Shown: positions 17,743 to 27,111 of the stretch, in pieces
Layout: the number at the start of each line of letters is the position of its first letter
How positions within the stretch are numbered: the stretch's first letter is position 1
Assembly (NCBI RefSeq): GCF_013031405.1
Contig: NZ_WPZY01000003.1
Location: forward strand, 310,001 to 374,000
Reading direction: 5' to 3'
Length of the DNA stretch: 64,000 nucleotides
DNA from: Ruegeria sp. HKCCD8929
GTDB lineage: Bacteria > Pseudomonadota > Alphaproteobacteria > Rhodobacterales > Rhodobacteraceae
Position numbers and translations under genes: made by a program
The notes under the pieces: model-generated
The model's database searches: none
Seen by the model: only the letters and a program-made list of their open reading frames with translations
Told to the model about the DNA's origin: nothing

Positions 17743-18659
17743 TTCCCGATATCCCCCATGTTCACCTTGAACAGCCGCATCGCGGCGAGCACGAACAGGA
17801 TACAGGTCACCAGCAGCACGATGGCGTAGGCAGCACCCTGCGGCCAGTCATTGTTGTCATTGAACTGCTGATAGATCAGCTGAGTGAACCACAGCGACGA
17901 TGGCCCACCAAGGATCTGCGGCGCCGCCAGTGCGCCCGCGCTCAGCATGAACACCATCGTGCAACCCGAGCTGATGCCCGGCTTGGCGTAAGGCACGACC
18001 ACCCGCCAGTGGATGCGCCACCAGGGCGCGCCCAGATCCCGTGCCGCCTCGATCTGGTTGTGATCCAGACTTTCGATCACGTTGTAGATCGGGAAGATCA
18101 TCAACAGGATGTAGGCATAGCCCAGACCGGCATAGAGCGCGATGTCGTTGCGGATGAAGTCGAAGGGTGTGTCGAAGACACCCAGACCCACCAGCACCGT
18201 GTTCAGCACGCCGGTCTCGCCAAAGATGATGCGCAGCGCGAAAGCGCGCAGGATCTCGTTGATCCAGTAGGGGATGATCAGCATCAGCGCGAAGACGCGG
18301 ATGTGATTGCCCTTGGTCTGACCCAGATAATAGGCAATGGGATAGCACAGGATCAGGTTGAAGATCGTCACACAGACCGCCGCGATCAACGTGCGGAAAA
18401 AGATCCTCAGATCCACCACGTTATAGTCCTGGCTGCCCCCCTCGGGGCCGTAGACAAGGTATTTGTAGTTCTCCAGCGTGTAGACGTCCTTGGGCCCGCC
18501 GATCTCGGGCGGCGGCAGGTTGGGACGGAACGAAAAGTCGAGCATCGACAGCTGCGGCAGGATGATCAGGCCGATGGTCCAGAAGAGGACCAGACCGAGG
18601 ATCGCCAGCCCCATGCCGGTGCCGTTGCGGTTAAGAAACTCCTTGAGGAAGCCGGGCAT
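17739..18659 (-). CDS. Polyamine-type ABC transporter permease (PotB/PotH-like)
   Basis: 306 aa inner-membrane permease with about six hydrophobic helices. The EAA loop (EAARDLGAPWWRIHWRVVVPYAKPGI region, residues 204-229) contacts the ATPase. The large periplasmic segment between helices 1 and 2 (about 42-85) is typical of PotB/PotH-type subunits. Directly downstream of the ATPase gene and overlapping the next permease. Substrate presumed polyamine or another cationic amine by family. Confidence 0.9.
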   Translation of the reverse strand: MPGFLKEFLNRNGTGMGLAILGLVLFWTIGLIILPQLSMLDFSFRPNLPPPEIGGPKDVYTLENYKYLVYGPEGGSQDYNVVDLRIFFRTLIAAVCVTIFNLILCYPIAYYLGQTKGNHIRVFALMLIIPYWINEILRAFALRIIFGETGVLNTVLVGLGVFDTPFDFIRNDIALYAGLGYAYILLMIFPIYNVIESLDHNQIEAARDLGAPWWRIHWRVVVPYAKPGISSGCTMVFMLSAGALAAPQILGGPSSLWFTQLIYQQFNDNNDWPQGAAYAIVLLVTCILFVLAAMRLFKVNMGDIGK

Positions 18660-18671
18660 TGTCAGGCCTCC

Positions 18672-19784
18672 TTATTCTGCGGCCAGTTCGCCCGCCGGAA
18701 CGATCACCGCGTTGCGGGTCTCGTATTCCAGCGTGATCGCCTGACCGGTATGGGATTCGAAGGATTGGCCCAGGTTCGGGATCGACACCTTGATCTCCTT
18801 GCCGCCCTCGCCCTCGGTGAAGATGTTGAAGACGTTGCCCTCGAACTCTTCATGGGTGACCGAGGCGGTCACGAAATGATCACCGGTGGCGCCGTCGGGC
18901 GCGATGGCGAAAGCCTCGGGACGGATGAACATCATCGCCTCGTCCCCCTCTTTCATCTTGCCCTGATTGGCGGTCGAGATCCGCGCCACCAGATCGCCCG
19001 AACGGTTGGTGGTGATCAGCGCCTCGCTTCCCATGACCTGTTTAACCTTGCCGCGGAAGACGTTGTTTTCACCAACAAAAGAGGCCGCGAATGCGGTCGA
19101 GGGGTCGTTGTAGATGGTCTTGCCATCGGCGATCTGGTCGATCACACCGGCGCGCATCACGGCAATGTCGTCCGACATGGTCAGCGCTTCGCCCTGGTCA
19201 TGGGTGATGTAGATAAAGGTGATGCCGACACGTTTCTGAATCTCGCGGAGTTCGGTGCGCATGTGCTGGCGCAGCTTGAGATCCAGCGCCGAGAGCGGCT
19301 CGTCCAGCAGAAGCACGTCCGGTTCGGCACAAAGCGCCCGGGCAATCGCCACCCGCTGACGCTGACCGCCCGACAACTCGCTGGGCAGCTTGTCGCCCTG
19401 ATCCGGTAGCGCGATCATGTCCAGCAGCTCGTCGGCGCGCTTGCGGCGCTCGGCGCTGCTGGCGCCCTTGATCTCCATTGAGAAGGTGATGTTCTCCCAC
19501 ACCTTCATCAGCGGGAAAAGCGCCAGGTTCTGAAAGATCAGCGCAGTCGGGCGCTTGTTTGGCCCGATGCCCTTCATGTTGTTGCCGCCGATCAGGACAT
19601 TGCCCTCGGACGGCTCGAGAAAGCCCGAGACCGCACGCAGGATCGTCGTCTTGCCGCAGCCCGAGGGCCCGAGGAACGAAAAGAAATCGCCCCCGTTGAT
19701 GTTCACATTCGCGTCGCGCACGGCGACAAAATCTCCGAACCGGATCCAAAGGTTTTCCAGATCGACTCCGACCCCAGCACTCAT
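18672..19784 (-). CDS. ABC transporter ATP-binding protein (PotA/PotG-like)
   Basis: 370 aa. Walker A GPSGCGKT (39-46), Q-loop in IFQNLALFP, signature LSGGQ (137-141), Walker B LLLDEP (158-163), H-loop in ITHDQGEA, and a C-terminal TOBE domain of about 130 residues. The start chosen is the ATG with GGGAGAA upstream (MSAGVGVDLENLWIRFG). A longer frame reaches into the stem-loop between this gene and the binding-protein gene and is not coding-like. Confidence 0.93.
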   Translation of the reverse strand: MSAGVGVDLENLWIRFGDFVAVRDANVNINGGDFFSFLGPSGCGKTTILRAVSGFLEPSEGNVLIGGNNMKGIGPNKRPTALIFQNLALFPLMKVWENITFSMEIKGASSAERRKRADELLDMIALPDQGDKLPSELSGGQRQRVAIARALCAEPDVLLLDEPLSALDLKLRQHMRTELREIQKRVGITFIYITHDQGEALTMSDDIAVMRAGVIDQIADGKTIYNDPSTAFAASFVGENNVFRGKVKQVMGSEALITTNRSGDLVARISTANQGKMKEGDEAMMFIRPEAFAIAPDGATGDHFVTASVTHEEFEGNVFNIFTEGEGGKEIKVSIPNLGQSFESHTGQAITLEYETRNAVIVPAGELAAE

Positions 19785-19865
19785 CTTTGGGTTCTCCCTC
19801 GCAATGCGGTTCCGCTTGGTGCGACCGCATCTGTTTGTTGTCTTTGCGCGCGGCACATACAAAGA

Positions 19866-19893
19866 GGGCCCCCTGCGCACGCACAGGGGGCCC
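19866..19893 (-). terminator. Intra-operon stem-loop after the binding-protein gene
   Basis: Arms GGGCCCCCTG and CAGGGGGCCC are perfect complements around an 8-base loop. It sits 15 bp after the solute-binding-protein stop and before the ATPase gene, and only a short T-run follows. In binding-protein operons such hairpins usually stabilise the upstream mRNA or partly terminate, giving excess binding protein. Confidence 0.75.
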
Positions 19894-19907
19894 GCGTTCA
19901 CCGCCGG

Positions 19908-21032
19908 TCAGGCGCTCTTGAACTTGTTGACGAACTCGGTCCGGACCTCGGCATACCAGGGTGCCTCGGCCGGCCACGGATTCAGGTTGGCCAGCGAGTC
20001 GCCGGGATAGGCCTCGGCAAAGTTCTTCTTGTAGACGTCGCCCGCGAAGGTATCAGCGCCCAGAACCGGCGAGTTGTAGCCGTGGCTGTCAATGGCCACG
20101 CCTGCGGGCTCCTTGCGATAGGCAAACTCAAGGAACGCATAGATCTGGTCCGTGTTGGCGGCACCGGTCGGCATCGAGATACCGTCGACCCACGCCATCG
20201 CACCCTCGACCGGGGCCTGATAATGCACCGGCTCACCGGCGGCCTTCAGTGCCAGTGGCGGGCCGTCCCAAGTCTGGCCCACGATCACGCCTTCGTTCAG
20301 CAGACCATTCTTCTGGGTGTCGGCATCGTTCCAGATTAGCTTGATGCGATCCTTGCGGGCAATGCACCAATCGGCCACCTGACCCCAGACCTTGCGCATG
20401 GTTTCCTCGTCGCCGTAAGCGGCCCAGATCGAGCCCGGCTCCATTTCGCCCGAGCGCTCCATGTAAAGGCCAGCGCCCAGCATCATCGAATGCGCGCGGC
20501 CCATGGTCTTGCCCGCGTTCTCTTCCGACCAGACGTCGCCGTAAGACGGTGCGTCGCCCTCGGGCAGCCACTTGTCGGTGCGATAGGCGATGCCCTCGGT
20601 GCCCCAGATATGCGGCAGCCAGTGCACGCCGTTGCCGCCGAAGTTCCACGCGTCGGTGCCGATCTTGGCCATTGCCGGGTTCACCGCGTCGACATTGACC
20701 TTGCCCATGTCGAAGGGCTGCAGTAGCTCCAGCGGTTCCCACTGAAGCGAGCGGTTGTTGGTCGGCGACACGATGTCGAAACCCTGACCCTTGGTGGCCT
20801 TCATCTTGTTGATGATTTCCTCGTTCGAACCGATGCCTGTGTAGTTCACCTTAATGCCGGTTTCGCTCTCGAACTCGGAAATGAAAGACGGCGGAAGGTA
20901 GTCCGACCACATCAGGATGTTGATCTCACCCGAGGATGCCAGCGCGCTCTTGGAATAAAGCGGTGCGGCCAGTGCCGCAGCGCCAGCCCCCTTCAGAACC
21001 GAGCGGCGGGTTACAGTTGATTTTACAGCCAT
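19908..21032 (-). CDS. Periplasmic solute-binding protein of polyamine-type ABC transporter
   Basis: 374 aa. The N-terminus has a twin-arginine-like signal (TRRSVLKGAGAAALAAPL) with cleavage after about residue 32. The mature protein has the PotD/PotF-like fold start EINILMWSDYLPPSF and acidic/aromatic residues typical of amine-binding pockets. First gene of the operon, followed by a stable stem-loop. The neighbouring glutamine-synthetase-like, aldehyde and alcohol dehydrogenase genes suggest that the imported amine is catabolised; the substrate is inferred, not shown. Confidence 0.9.
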   Translation of the reverse strand: MAVKSTVTRRSVLKGAGAAALAAPLYSKSALASSGEINILMWSDYLPPSFISEFESETGIKVNYTGIGSNEEIINKMKATKGQGFDIVSPTNNRSLQWEPLELLQPFDMGKVNVDAVNPAMAKIGTDAWNFGGNGVHWLPHIWGTEGIAYRTDKWLPEGDAPSYGDVWSEENAGKTMGRAHSMMLGAGLYMERSGEMEPGSIWAAYGDEETMRKVWGQVADWCIARKDRIKLIWNDADTQKNGLLNEGVIVGQTWDGPPLALKAAGEPVHYQAPVEGAMAWVDGISMPTGAANTDQIYAFLEFAYRKEPAGVAIDSHGYNSPVLGADTFAGDVYKKNFAEAYPGDSLANLNPWPAEAPWYAEVRTEFVNKFKSA

Positions 21033-21465
21033 TAGTTACTCTCCCGTTTTTGGACTGATTTGGCGTTGTTTTTCTTGGTTATACGTGAAGTCTTTGCGGT
21101 GCTTTCTACTCTCCTAAAGTGACAGTTTCATATTTTGGTAGGTCCAGATGCGATCACCCGTTTTTTGCCGGAGTCTTGGGACCGGCGCAGCCGCCGAATT
21201 GGCGCGCTTTGTCTTTGCATGGTCCTAAAACCATTGCTGAAACGCAGTTTCAGGCCTTTTGTGCCGACGGGTCATCTCGCAGGTCAATCTCACGTCTGCT
21301 TCCCCCTGATGTGACTGCGCGACCGCCGTTTCCTGTCGCTCCCGGCGCATTGGCCTGACAGCAAAGCAGGTGGTCCGGCATCACCGTACCAATCTAGCAC
21401 ATTTTTCGGCCGTATCGCGGTCCGGCGCGACCTCCTGCGAGGTAACAGCGACCGGCCCCCGAGCC
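21033..21465. other. Intergenic region upstream of the transporter operon
   Basis: 433 bp between the DMT exporter end and the solute-binding-protein start, both on minus, so it holds the operon promoter. The only symmetric element I see is a 17-bp inverted repeat at 21237-21253 (CTGAAAC, GCA, GTTTCAG), a possible regulator site. No credible ORF or RNA. Confidence 0.4.
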
Positions 21466-22305
21466 TCAGACCGCCATGCCGATCAGTGCGACGCCCAAGG
21501 CCATCAGAACTGCTGCTCCCAGCCGCCGCATCCAGTTGCCTTCCTTGAGGAAGATGAACCCGATCAGCGCAGCAAAGATCACCGAGGTTTCCCTGAGCGC
21601 CGACACCGCTCCGAGCGGCGCGAAGTTCTTGGCATATAGCACCAGCCCGTACGCCGTCATCGACACCAGTCCGCCGACAATGCCGGTCATCCAGACCTTG
21701 GCGGGCAGTTGCGCCAGAACGGCGCGTTTCCGGATACCCACGAAACCGGCGATGAAGAGGTGCAAAAAAGCGCCCCAGGCCCAATAGCTGAGCGTATTGC
21801 CCGACAGCCGTACCCCGATTCCGTCCACCACCGAATAGATCGAGATGCAGAACCCGGTGCCCAGCGCAAAGCCCAGTGCCACCCGGCCGACGCCCGAGCG
21901 CAGCGCCTTCCAACTGCTCAGTTGGATGCCTAGGGCGATCAGGGCGATCCCACCCCAGGCCTGCCATGGCAGCACCTCGCCCACCAGGACCATCGCCCAG
22001 AGCGATACCAGCGCGGGCACGATGCCGCGTGCGATGGGATAGACGACACTCAGATCTCCATGCTGATAGGCCTTGCCCAGCATGAAGTAGTATCCGAAAT
22101 GCACCACGGTCGAGAGCAGGATGTAGGGAAAGCTCTCGGCACTGGGCAGCGGCAGCAGTATCACCATGATCCCGGCGGGGATGACATGGCCAAAGGCTAC
22201 AAGCCCCAGCGTGGTGGTCCGGTCGGCCGCCGTTTTCACGATGGCGTTCCAGACGGCGTGCAGCAGCGCCGCCGACAGGATGATGGCGATGACGAAGAAT
22301 GTCAC
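21466..22305 (-). CDS. EamA/DMT family transporter
   Basis: 279 aa with about ten hydrophobic helices arranged as two five-helix EamA repeats, the second ending SALRETSVIFAALIGFIFLKE, a characteristic DMT segment. Starts with GTG, preceded by AAAGG. Function is probably export of a small metabolite or amino acid. It lies downstream of the alcohol dehydrogenase gene on the same strand with a 75-bp gap containing a short GC-rich inverted repeat (7-bp arms). Confidence 0.87.
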   Translation of the reverse strand: MTFFVIAIILSAALLHAVWNAIVKTAADRTTTLGLVAFGHVIPAGIMVILLPLPSAESFPYILLSTVVHFGYYFMLGKAYQHGDLSVVYPIARGIVPALVSLWAMVLVGEVLPWQAWGGIALIALGIQLSSWKALRSGVGRVALGFALGTGFCISIYSVVDGIGVRLSGNTLSYWAWGAFLHLFIAGFVGIRKRAVLAQLPAKVWMTGIVGGLVSMTAYGLVLYAKNFAPLGAVSALRETSVIFAALIGFIFLKEGNWMRRLGAAVLMALGVALIGMAV

Positions 22306-22380
22306 GTGCGGGCCTTTCGCGCGAGGAAGGACCGGCCGTCAACGCGGGCCGGTTGGTCAGATCGTATGTCAGGCCGCCGG

Positions 22381-23526
22381 TCACAGCGCCGCGTCGAAGA
22401 GGCCGGTCAGGTTCTCTTCGGTCAGTTCGATCGGGTTGCCGCCGCAGGACGGATCAATGATCGCGCCTTTGACGAGTTCCGGGATCGCCCTGGCTGTCAC
22501 GCCCAGATCCGAGAGCTTGCGCGGGATGCCGAGGCTGTCGTTGAACTCCTGCACGAAGGCGCGGAAGCCATCAAAGCCACCGCCGATCCCCAGATAGGCC
22601 GCTGCAGTGTCGAAGCGGGCGGCAATGGCAGACGCATTGAAGTCGAGCACCGCAGGCATGCAGACCGCGTTGGTGGTGCCGTGATGAGTGTTGAAATGCG
22701 CGCCTACCGGATGGCTCATGGCGTGGATTGCGCCAAGGCCTTTCTGGAAGGCGGTAGCCCCCATTGCCGCCGCGCTCATCATCTGGGCGCGGGCCTCGAT
22801 ATCAGTGCCGTTGGCATAGGCGCGCGGCAGGTAGTCTTTGACCAGCCGCATCCCCTCCAGCGCAATGCCCTGAGACATCGGGTGGTAATGCGGGCTCGAG
22901 AACGCCTCGACGCAATGCGCAAAAGCGTCAAGCCCGGTGCCGGCAGTGATGAATTTCGGCATCCCCACCGTCAGCTCCGGATCGCAGATCACCACGGTCG
23001 GCAAAACCTTGGGATGGAAGATGATCTTCTTGGCGTGGGTTTCGGAATTGGTGATCACGCTGGCGCGGCCCACCTCCGAGCCCGTGCCGGCTGTTGTCGG
23101 CACCGCGATGATCGGTGCGATGGCGTCGGCGTCGGCGCGGGTCCACCAGTCGCCGATATCCTCAAAATCCCACACGGGCCGCGTCTGGCCGGCCATGAAG
23201 GCCACCATCTTACCTAGATCCAGACCCGAGCCGCCGCCGAACGCGACTACCCCGTCATGGCCGCCCGCCTTGTAGGCCGCGACCCCTGCGTCGAGGTTCT
23301 GTTCGTTCGGGTTCGGGTCCACATCGCTGAACAGACCCCGGCCCAGGCCAGCGGCCTCCATGATATCCAGAGTCGCCTTGGTAATCGGCAGATCGGCCAA
23401 CCCCTTGTCGGTGACCAGTAGGGGGCGCTTCATGCCCGCCGCTGCACAGGCCTCGGGCAGTTCCCGGATGCGGCCTGCGCCGAACTTGATCGCGGTCGGG
23501 TAGGACCAGTTTCCAACAAGGCTCAT
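22381..23526 (-). CDS. Iron-containing alcohol dehydrogenase
   Basis: 381 aa group III alcohol dehydrogenase. NAD-binding GGGSGLDLGK (near residue 97) and the metal-site segments GLDAFAHCVEAF and MSHPVGAHFNTHHG, with the expected histidines, are present. Interconverts an alcohol with its aldehyde using NAD(P). It overlaps the aldehyde dehydrogenase stop by 4 bp, so the two probably act in sequence (alcohol to aldehyde to acid). Substrate unknown. Confidence 0.92.
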   Translation of the reverse strand: MSLVGNWSYPTAIKFGAGRIRELPEACAAAGMKRPLLVTDKGLADLPITKATLDIMEAAGLGRGLFSDVDPNPNEQNLDAGVAAYKAGGHDGVVAFGGGSGLDLGKMVAFMAGQTRPVWDFEDIGDWWTRADADAIAPIIAVPTTAGTGSEVGRASVITNSETHAKKIIFHPKVLPTVVICDPELTVGMPKFITAGTGLDAFAHCVEAFSSPHYHPMSQGIALEGMRLVKDYLPRAYANGTDIEARAQMMSAAAMGATAFQKGLGAIHAMSHPVGAHFNTHHGTTNAVCMPAVLDFNASAIAARFDTAAAYLGIGGGFDGFRAFVQEFNDSLGIPRKLSDLGVTARAIPELVKGAIIDPSCGGNPIELTEENLTGLFDAAL

Positions 23527-24905
23527 GGTGTCACCTTCTTCAGATGGTAGGATTTGGGACGGGTCAGGTTGTGATAGCCGATGACGGACAATCCACCGCC
23601 GCGCCCGGTATTCTTGCAGCCGGTCCAGCAGAGGCCCGGGTCCAGATAATCGGCCCGGTTCATGAACACGGTGCCGGTTTCAATCTGGTCGCCGACCCGT
23701 GCCGCACGATCCACGTCGCGGGTCCAGAGGCTGGCCGTCAGGCCGAACTCGCTGTCATTCATCAGCGCAATCGCCTCTTCGTCCGAGGACACTTTCATGA
23801 TGCCCACAACCGGGCCAAAGCTCTCATCCCGCATCACCCGCATGTCATGGGTGACGTTTGTCAGGATCTGCGGAGTCAGATAGGCCCCGCCATCATCCTC
23901 GGCGAATGTGTCAATATGGGCCACGGCGCCGGCCTCGACCGCCTCTGCGATCTGGGCCCTCACCTCATCGGCAAAGCGCACATTGGCCATCGGGCCAATC
24001 GTGGTGTCGCTGTCCAGCGGATTGCCTAGCTTATAGCCCTTCACGATCTCCACCGCCTTGGCGAGGAAATCGTCATGGAGGCTTTCATGCACGTAGATCC
24101 GCTCGATCCCACAGCAGCACTGACCCGAGTTGAACATCGCCCCATCGATCAGCGTATCGACCGCTGCATCCAGATCGGCGTCTTCCATCACATAGCCCGG
24201 GTCCTTGCCGCCCAGCTCGGTGCCCACACCGATAAAGGTGCCCGCCGCCGCACGCTCCATCGCCTGACCGCCCCCGACCGAGCCGGTGAAGTTCACGAAG
24301 TCGAACGCATTGCCCGCAATCAGCTCATTGGTCACGCCATGGGTCAGGAACACGTTCTGGAACACATCTTGGGGCACGCCCGCCCCATGGAAAGCCTGCG
24401 CCATGCGCTCGCCCACCAGCAGGGTCTGCGTGGCGTGTTTCAGGATCACCGTGTTGCCCGCGATCAGCGCCGGCGCCACCGTGTTGATCGCTGTCATGTA
24501 CGGGTAGTTCCAAGGCGCTACTACAAAGACCACTCCATGCGGGATTCGCTTGATATAGCGCTTGAACGTCTCATCCTCACCCACGGCGATATCGGCCAAA
24601 GACGTTTCAGCAATCTCCGCCATGTGACCGGCACGTTCGTTGAAGCCGCCAAACTCGCCGCCGTAGCGCACCGGGCACCCCATCATATGGGCCAGTTCCG
24701 GCACGATCTCGCCATTCATCGCGCCCACAGCGGCCACGCCCGCCATCACCAGATTGATCCGCTCCTGCAACGGACGCGCGGCCCATTCCGCCTGCGCCGC
24801 CCGCGCCCGCACCGCAGCCTCGAACGCCGCCTCACGCGACAAGGTTCCGCGCTCGGCAAACACCGACCCGTCGATCGGTGAGATACATTTCAGTGTCTGG
24901 GCCAT
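23523..24905 (-). CDS. NAD(P)-dependent aldehyde dehydrogenase
   Basis: 460 aa, ALDH superfamily. N-terminal Rossmann part with APWNYPY, catalytic glutamate in GVGTELGGKDP, catalytic cysteine in NSGQCCCG (three consecutive Cys), and C-terminal SFGPVVGIM. Oxidises aldehydes, plausibly the aminoaldehyde produced from a gamma-glutamylated or free amine. Co-transcribed with the alcohol dehydrogenase (4-bp overlap). Confidence 0.93.
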   Translation of the reverse strand: MAQTLKCISPIDGSVFAERGTLSREAAFEAAVRARAAQAEWAARPLQERINLVMAGVAAVGAMNGEIVPELAHMMGCPVRYGGEFGGFNERAGHMAEIAETSLADIAVGEDETFKRYIKRIPHGVVFVVAPWNYPYMTAINTVAPALIAGNTVILKHATQTLLVGERMAQAFHGAGVPQDVFQNVFLTHGVTNELIAGNAFDFVNFTGSVGGGQAMERAAAGTFIGVGTELGGKDPGYVMEDADLDAAVDTLIDGAMFNSGQCCCGIERIYVHESLHDDFLAKAVEIVKGYKLGNPLDSDTTIGPMANVRFADEVRAQIAEAVEAGAVAHIDTFAEDDGGAYLTPQILTNVTHDMRVMRDESFGPVVGIMKVSSDEEAIALMNDSEFGLTASLWTRDVDRAARVGDQIETGTVFMNRADYLDPGLCWTGCKNTGRGGGLSVIGYHNLTRPKSYHLKKVTP

Positions 24906-24939
24906 CCCAACCTCTTGACTGTTCGCAGGGCACGCCCTG

Positions 24940-24961
24940 CTTCATCTTTTTCCAAATACTC
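24940..24961 (-). repeat. Dispersed AT-rich intergenic motif, copy 3
   Basis: Minus strand reads GAGTATTT, two bases, AAAAAGATGAAG. It lies between the glutamine-synthetase-like stop and the aldehyde dehydrogenase start, co-oriented with both, and is preceded by a GC-rich GGCCTTCGGC segment. Confidence 0.7.
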
Positions 24962-25003
24962 TCGCCGAAGGCCTCCGGGCGCGCCGCGCCCGGACCCGCC
25001 GGT

Positions 25004-26365
25004 TCACGCCCGCTCAAATCCGCGGGCCACTTCCCAATCGGTCACCACGCGCTCGAATTCCTCGATCTCCACCTCGGCGGCGCGGGTGTAGTGATCGACC
25101 ACGTCATCCCCCATCGCTGCCCGCAGCATGGCCGAGCCGTCCAATGCATCGCGCGCGTCCTTCAGCGTGCCGGGGATCATTCCCGTCTCGCCCTGATAGA
25201 CATCGCCCTTGGCGGGCGGCTGCAACTCCAGCCCCTCCTCGATCCCCGCGATCCCTGCAGCCAGCATCCCGGCCATGGCGAGATAGGGGTTCATGTCCGA
25301 GCCCGGAATCCGGCACTCGATCCGCACCGCCTTGGTGCCTTCGCCGCACAGGCGGAACCCGGCGGTGCGGTTGTCCACCGACCAGATGATCCGCGTCGGC
25401 GCGAAGGTGCCCTTCATGAACCGCTTGTAGCTGTTGATGTATGGCGCCATGAAATAAGTGTAATCGGCGGCGTATTTCAGCAGACCGGCCACATAGCGCT
25501 TCATCAGCGCTGACATGCCCAGATCGTCGCCCTCGTCGTAGAAGGCGGGCTTGCCGTCCCGCCACAACGACTGGTGTACGTGCGAAGAACTGCCCACCTT
25601 GTCGTGATGCCATTTCGGCAGAAAGGTCGCGGCGTGCCCATGCTGCCAGGCGATTTCCTTCACCGCGTTCTTCGCGATCGAGTGATACTCGGCCGTGTCC
25701 ATCGCAGGCGCGTATTTGATGTTCAACTCTTCCTGCCCGGTCTCGGCTTCACCTTTCGAGTTTTCGACCGGTATCCCCGCATCCCACAGATGGTTGCGGA
25801 TCGGGCGCATCACATGCTCTTCCTTGGTGGTCTGCAGGATGTGGTAATCCTCGTTATAGCCCGAGATCGGCTCCAGATCGCGAAAGCCTTCCCCACGGAT
25901 CTGATCAAAGCTTTTTTCGAACAGGAAAAACTCCAGCTCGGTCGCGGCCATGGCGTCATAGCCCGTGCCCTTCAACCGGTTCACCTGGCGTCTCAAGATC
26001 GCGCGCGGAGAATGCGGCACCTCTTCATGCGTATGATGATCCAGCACGTCGCACATCACCATCACCGTGCCCTCTAGCCACGGCACCGGGCGCAGGGTTT
26101 CGAGATCGGGTTTCATGACGTAATCGCCATAGCCCCGCTCCCAACTGGTTGACGCATACCCGTCGGGCGTGCCCATCTCCAGATCGGTGGCCAGCAGGTA
26201 GTTGCAGCAATGGGTCTCTTCCCAGGCACCGGCCACGAAATGACCGGCGTGAAAGCGTTTGCCCATCAGGCGGCCCTGCATGTCGACCATGCAGACCAGA
26301 ACCGTATCCACCTCTCCGGCGGCCACCTGCGCCCTGAGGTCCTCAAAACCGAGAGTTCCGCTCAC
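25004..26365 (-). CDS. Glutamine synthetase family protein (possible gamma-glutamylamide synthetase)
   Basis: 453 aa. GS catalytic-domain landmarks: ATELEFFLFE (metal-binding Glu), GSSSHVHQSLW (His), NSYKRFMKGTFAPTRI and DNRTAGFR (ATP/glutamate site), then ECRIPGSDMNPYLA. Compared with GlnA it lacks the full adenylylation loop context, and it resembles the PuuA/GlnT group that ligates glutamate to amines. Neighbouring aldehyde dehydrogenase, alcohol dehydrogenase and polyamine transporter genes support gamma-glutamylation of an amine, but this is inference. 4-bp overlap with the upstream amidohydrolase gene. Confidence 0.88.
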   Translation of the reverse strand: MSGTLGFEDLRAQVAAGEVDTVLVCMVDMQGRLMGKRFHAGHFVAGAWEETHCCNYLLATDLEMGTPDGYASTSWERGYGDYVMKPDLETLRPVPWLEGTVMVMCDVLDHHTHEEVPHSPRAILRRQVNRLKGTGYDAMAATELEFFLFEKSFDQIRGEGFRDLEPISGYNEDYHILQTTKEEHVMRPIRNHLWDAGIPVENSKGEAETGQEELNIKYAPAMDTAEYHSIAKNAVKEIAWQHGHAATFLPKWHHDKVGSSSHVHQSLWRDGKPAFYDEGDDLGMSALMKRYVAGLLKYAADYTYFMAPYINSYKRFMKGTFAPTRIIWSVDNRTAGFRLCGEGTKAVRIECRIPGSDMNPYLAMAGMLAAGIAGIEEGLELQPPAKGDVYQGETGMIPGTLKDARDALDGSAMLRAAMGDDVVDHYTRAAEVEIEEFERVVTDWEVARGFERA

Positions 26366-27111
26366 GATGCCTCCTCCTTGATCGCGATTTCTTTCAGCGC
26401 CGGGTCGAGCAGCGCCAGAATGTCCTGTGCCATTGCGGCAACCTGTTTGTCTGTGCGCAGCAAATCGTTGCGTACTTCGAGCATCACATTGGCCAGCCCC
26501 CGACCAAGCGCGTGCAACCGCAGCGAATGGGTGACCCCATCCGCAGGGCCATAAGGTTCATTGCGTTCGGTGTGGCGGTGCGGGACGTGGTCCACATGAT
26601 CGAGCATGGCATCGACCAATCGGCTGTCCTCATCGTGCAAGAGGCCCAGCTCTACCGCCCGTGGCTGGCCGAAATAGACCGGTGTGAAGGAATGTACAGT
26701 CACCAGCACCGTCTCGGGTCCGCGCGCATCGAGCACCTGCGCGACCGCCTTGCAAAAAGGCGCGTAGATCGCTGCGGCGCGCGCATCGCGCGCCTGTTGG
26801 CTGAGCCCCACGTTGCCCGGCACCCCGATCGTTTCCGATCTCTCCGGCGTGGCGCTGGCCGCCTCGGGCGGGCGGTTGCAGTCGTAGACCAGCCGCGACA
26901 CGGTCGAGGCCACAACCGGCGCGTCCAGCGCCCGTGACAAGCGCAACGTCAGCGTCCGCGCGCCCGGGTCCCAGGCAGCATGGCTGGCACGATCCGCCTC
27001 AGACAGGCCCAACCCGTCATACTCCGCCGGAATACGGTTGCTGGCATGTTCGCACAGCAGAACCACCCGGCCCCTGCCCGCCGCATTCAGAACCTCGACC
27101 GGAGCCGTCAT
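26362..27111 (-). CDS. N-formylglutamate amidohydrolase family protein
   Basis: 249 aa. Family signature CEHASNRIP near residue 20, AAWDPGA, and a conserved TVHSF. Classic members (HutG) release formate and glutamate from N-formylglutamate in histidine degradation. No other hut gene is present here, so in this context it may hydrolyse a gamma-glutamyl or N-acyl intermediate. Translationally coupled (4-bp overlaps) on both sides with the Na/Pi and glutamine-synthetase-like genes. Confidence 0.87.
   Translation of the reverse strand: MTAPVEVLNAAGRGRVVLLCEHASNRIPAEYDGLGLSEADRASHAAWDPGARTLTLRLSRALDAPVVASTVSRLVYDCNRPPEAASATPERSETIGVPGNVGLSQQARDARAAAIYAPFCKAVAQVLDARGPETVLVTVHSFTPVYFGQPRAVELGLLHDEDSRLVDAMLDHVDHVPHRHTERNEPYGPADGVTHSLRLHALGRGLANVMLEVRNDLLRTDKQVAAMAQDILALLDPALKEIAIKEEAS

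Noticed and set aside
22320..22372. GC-rich inverted repeat between the alcohol dehydrogenase and DMT genes as terminator
   Set aside because: Only seven paired bases with a nine-base loop and no following T-run in the transcription direction.
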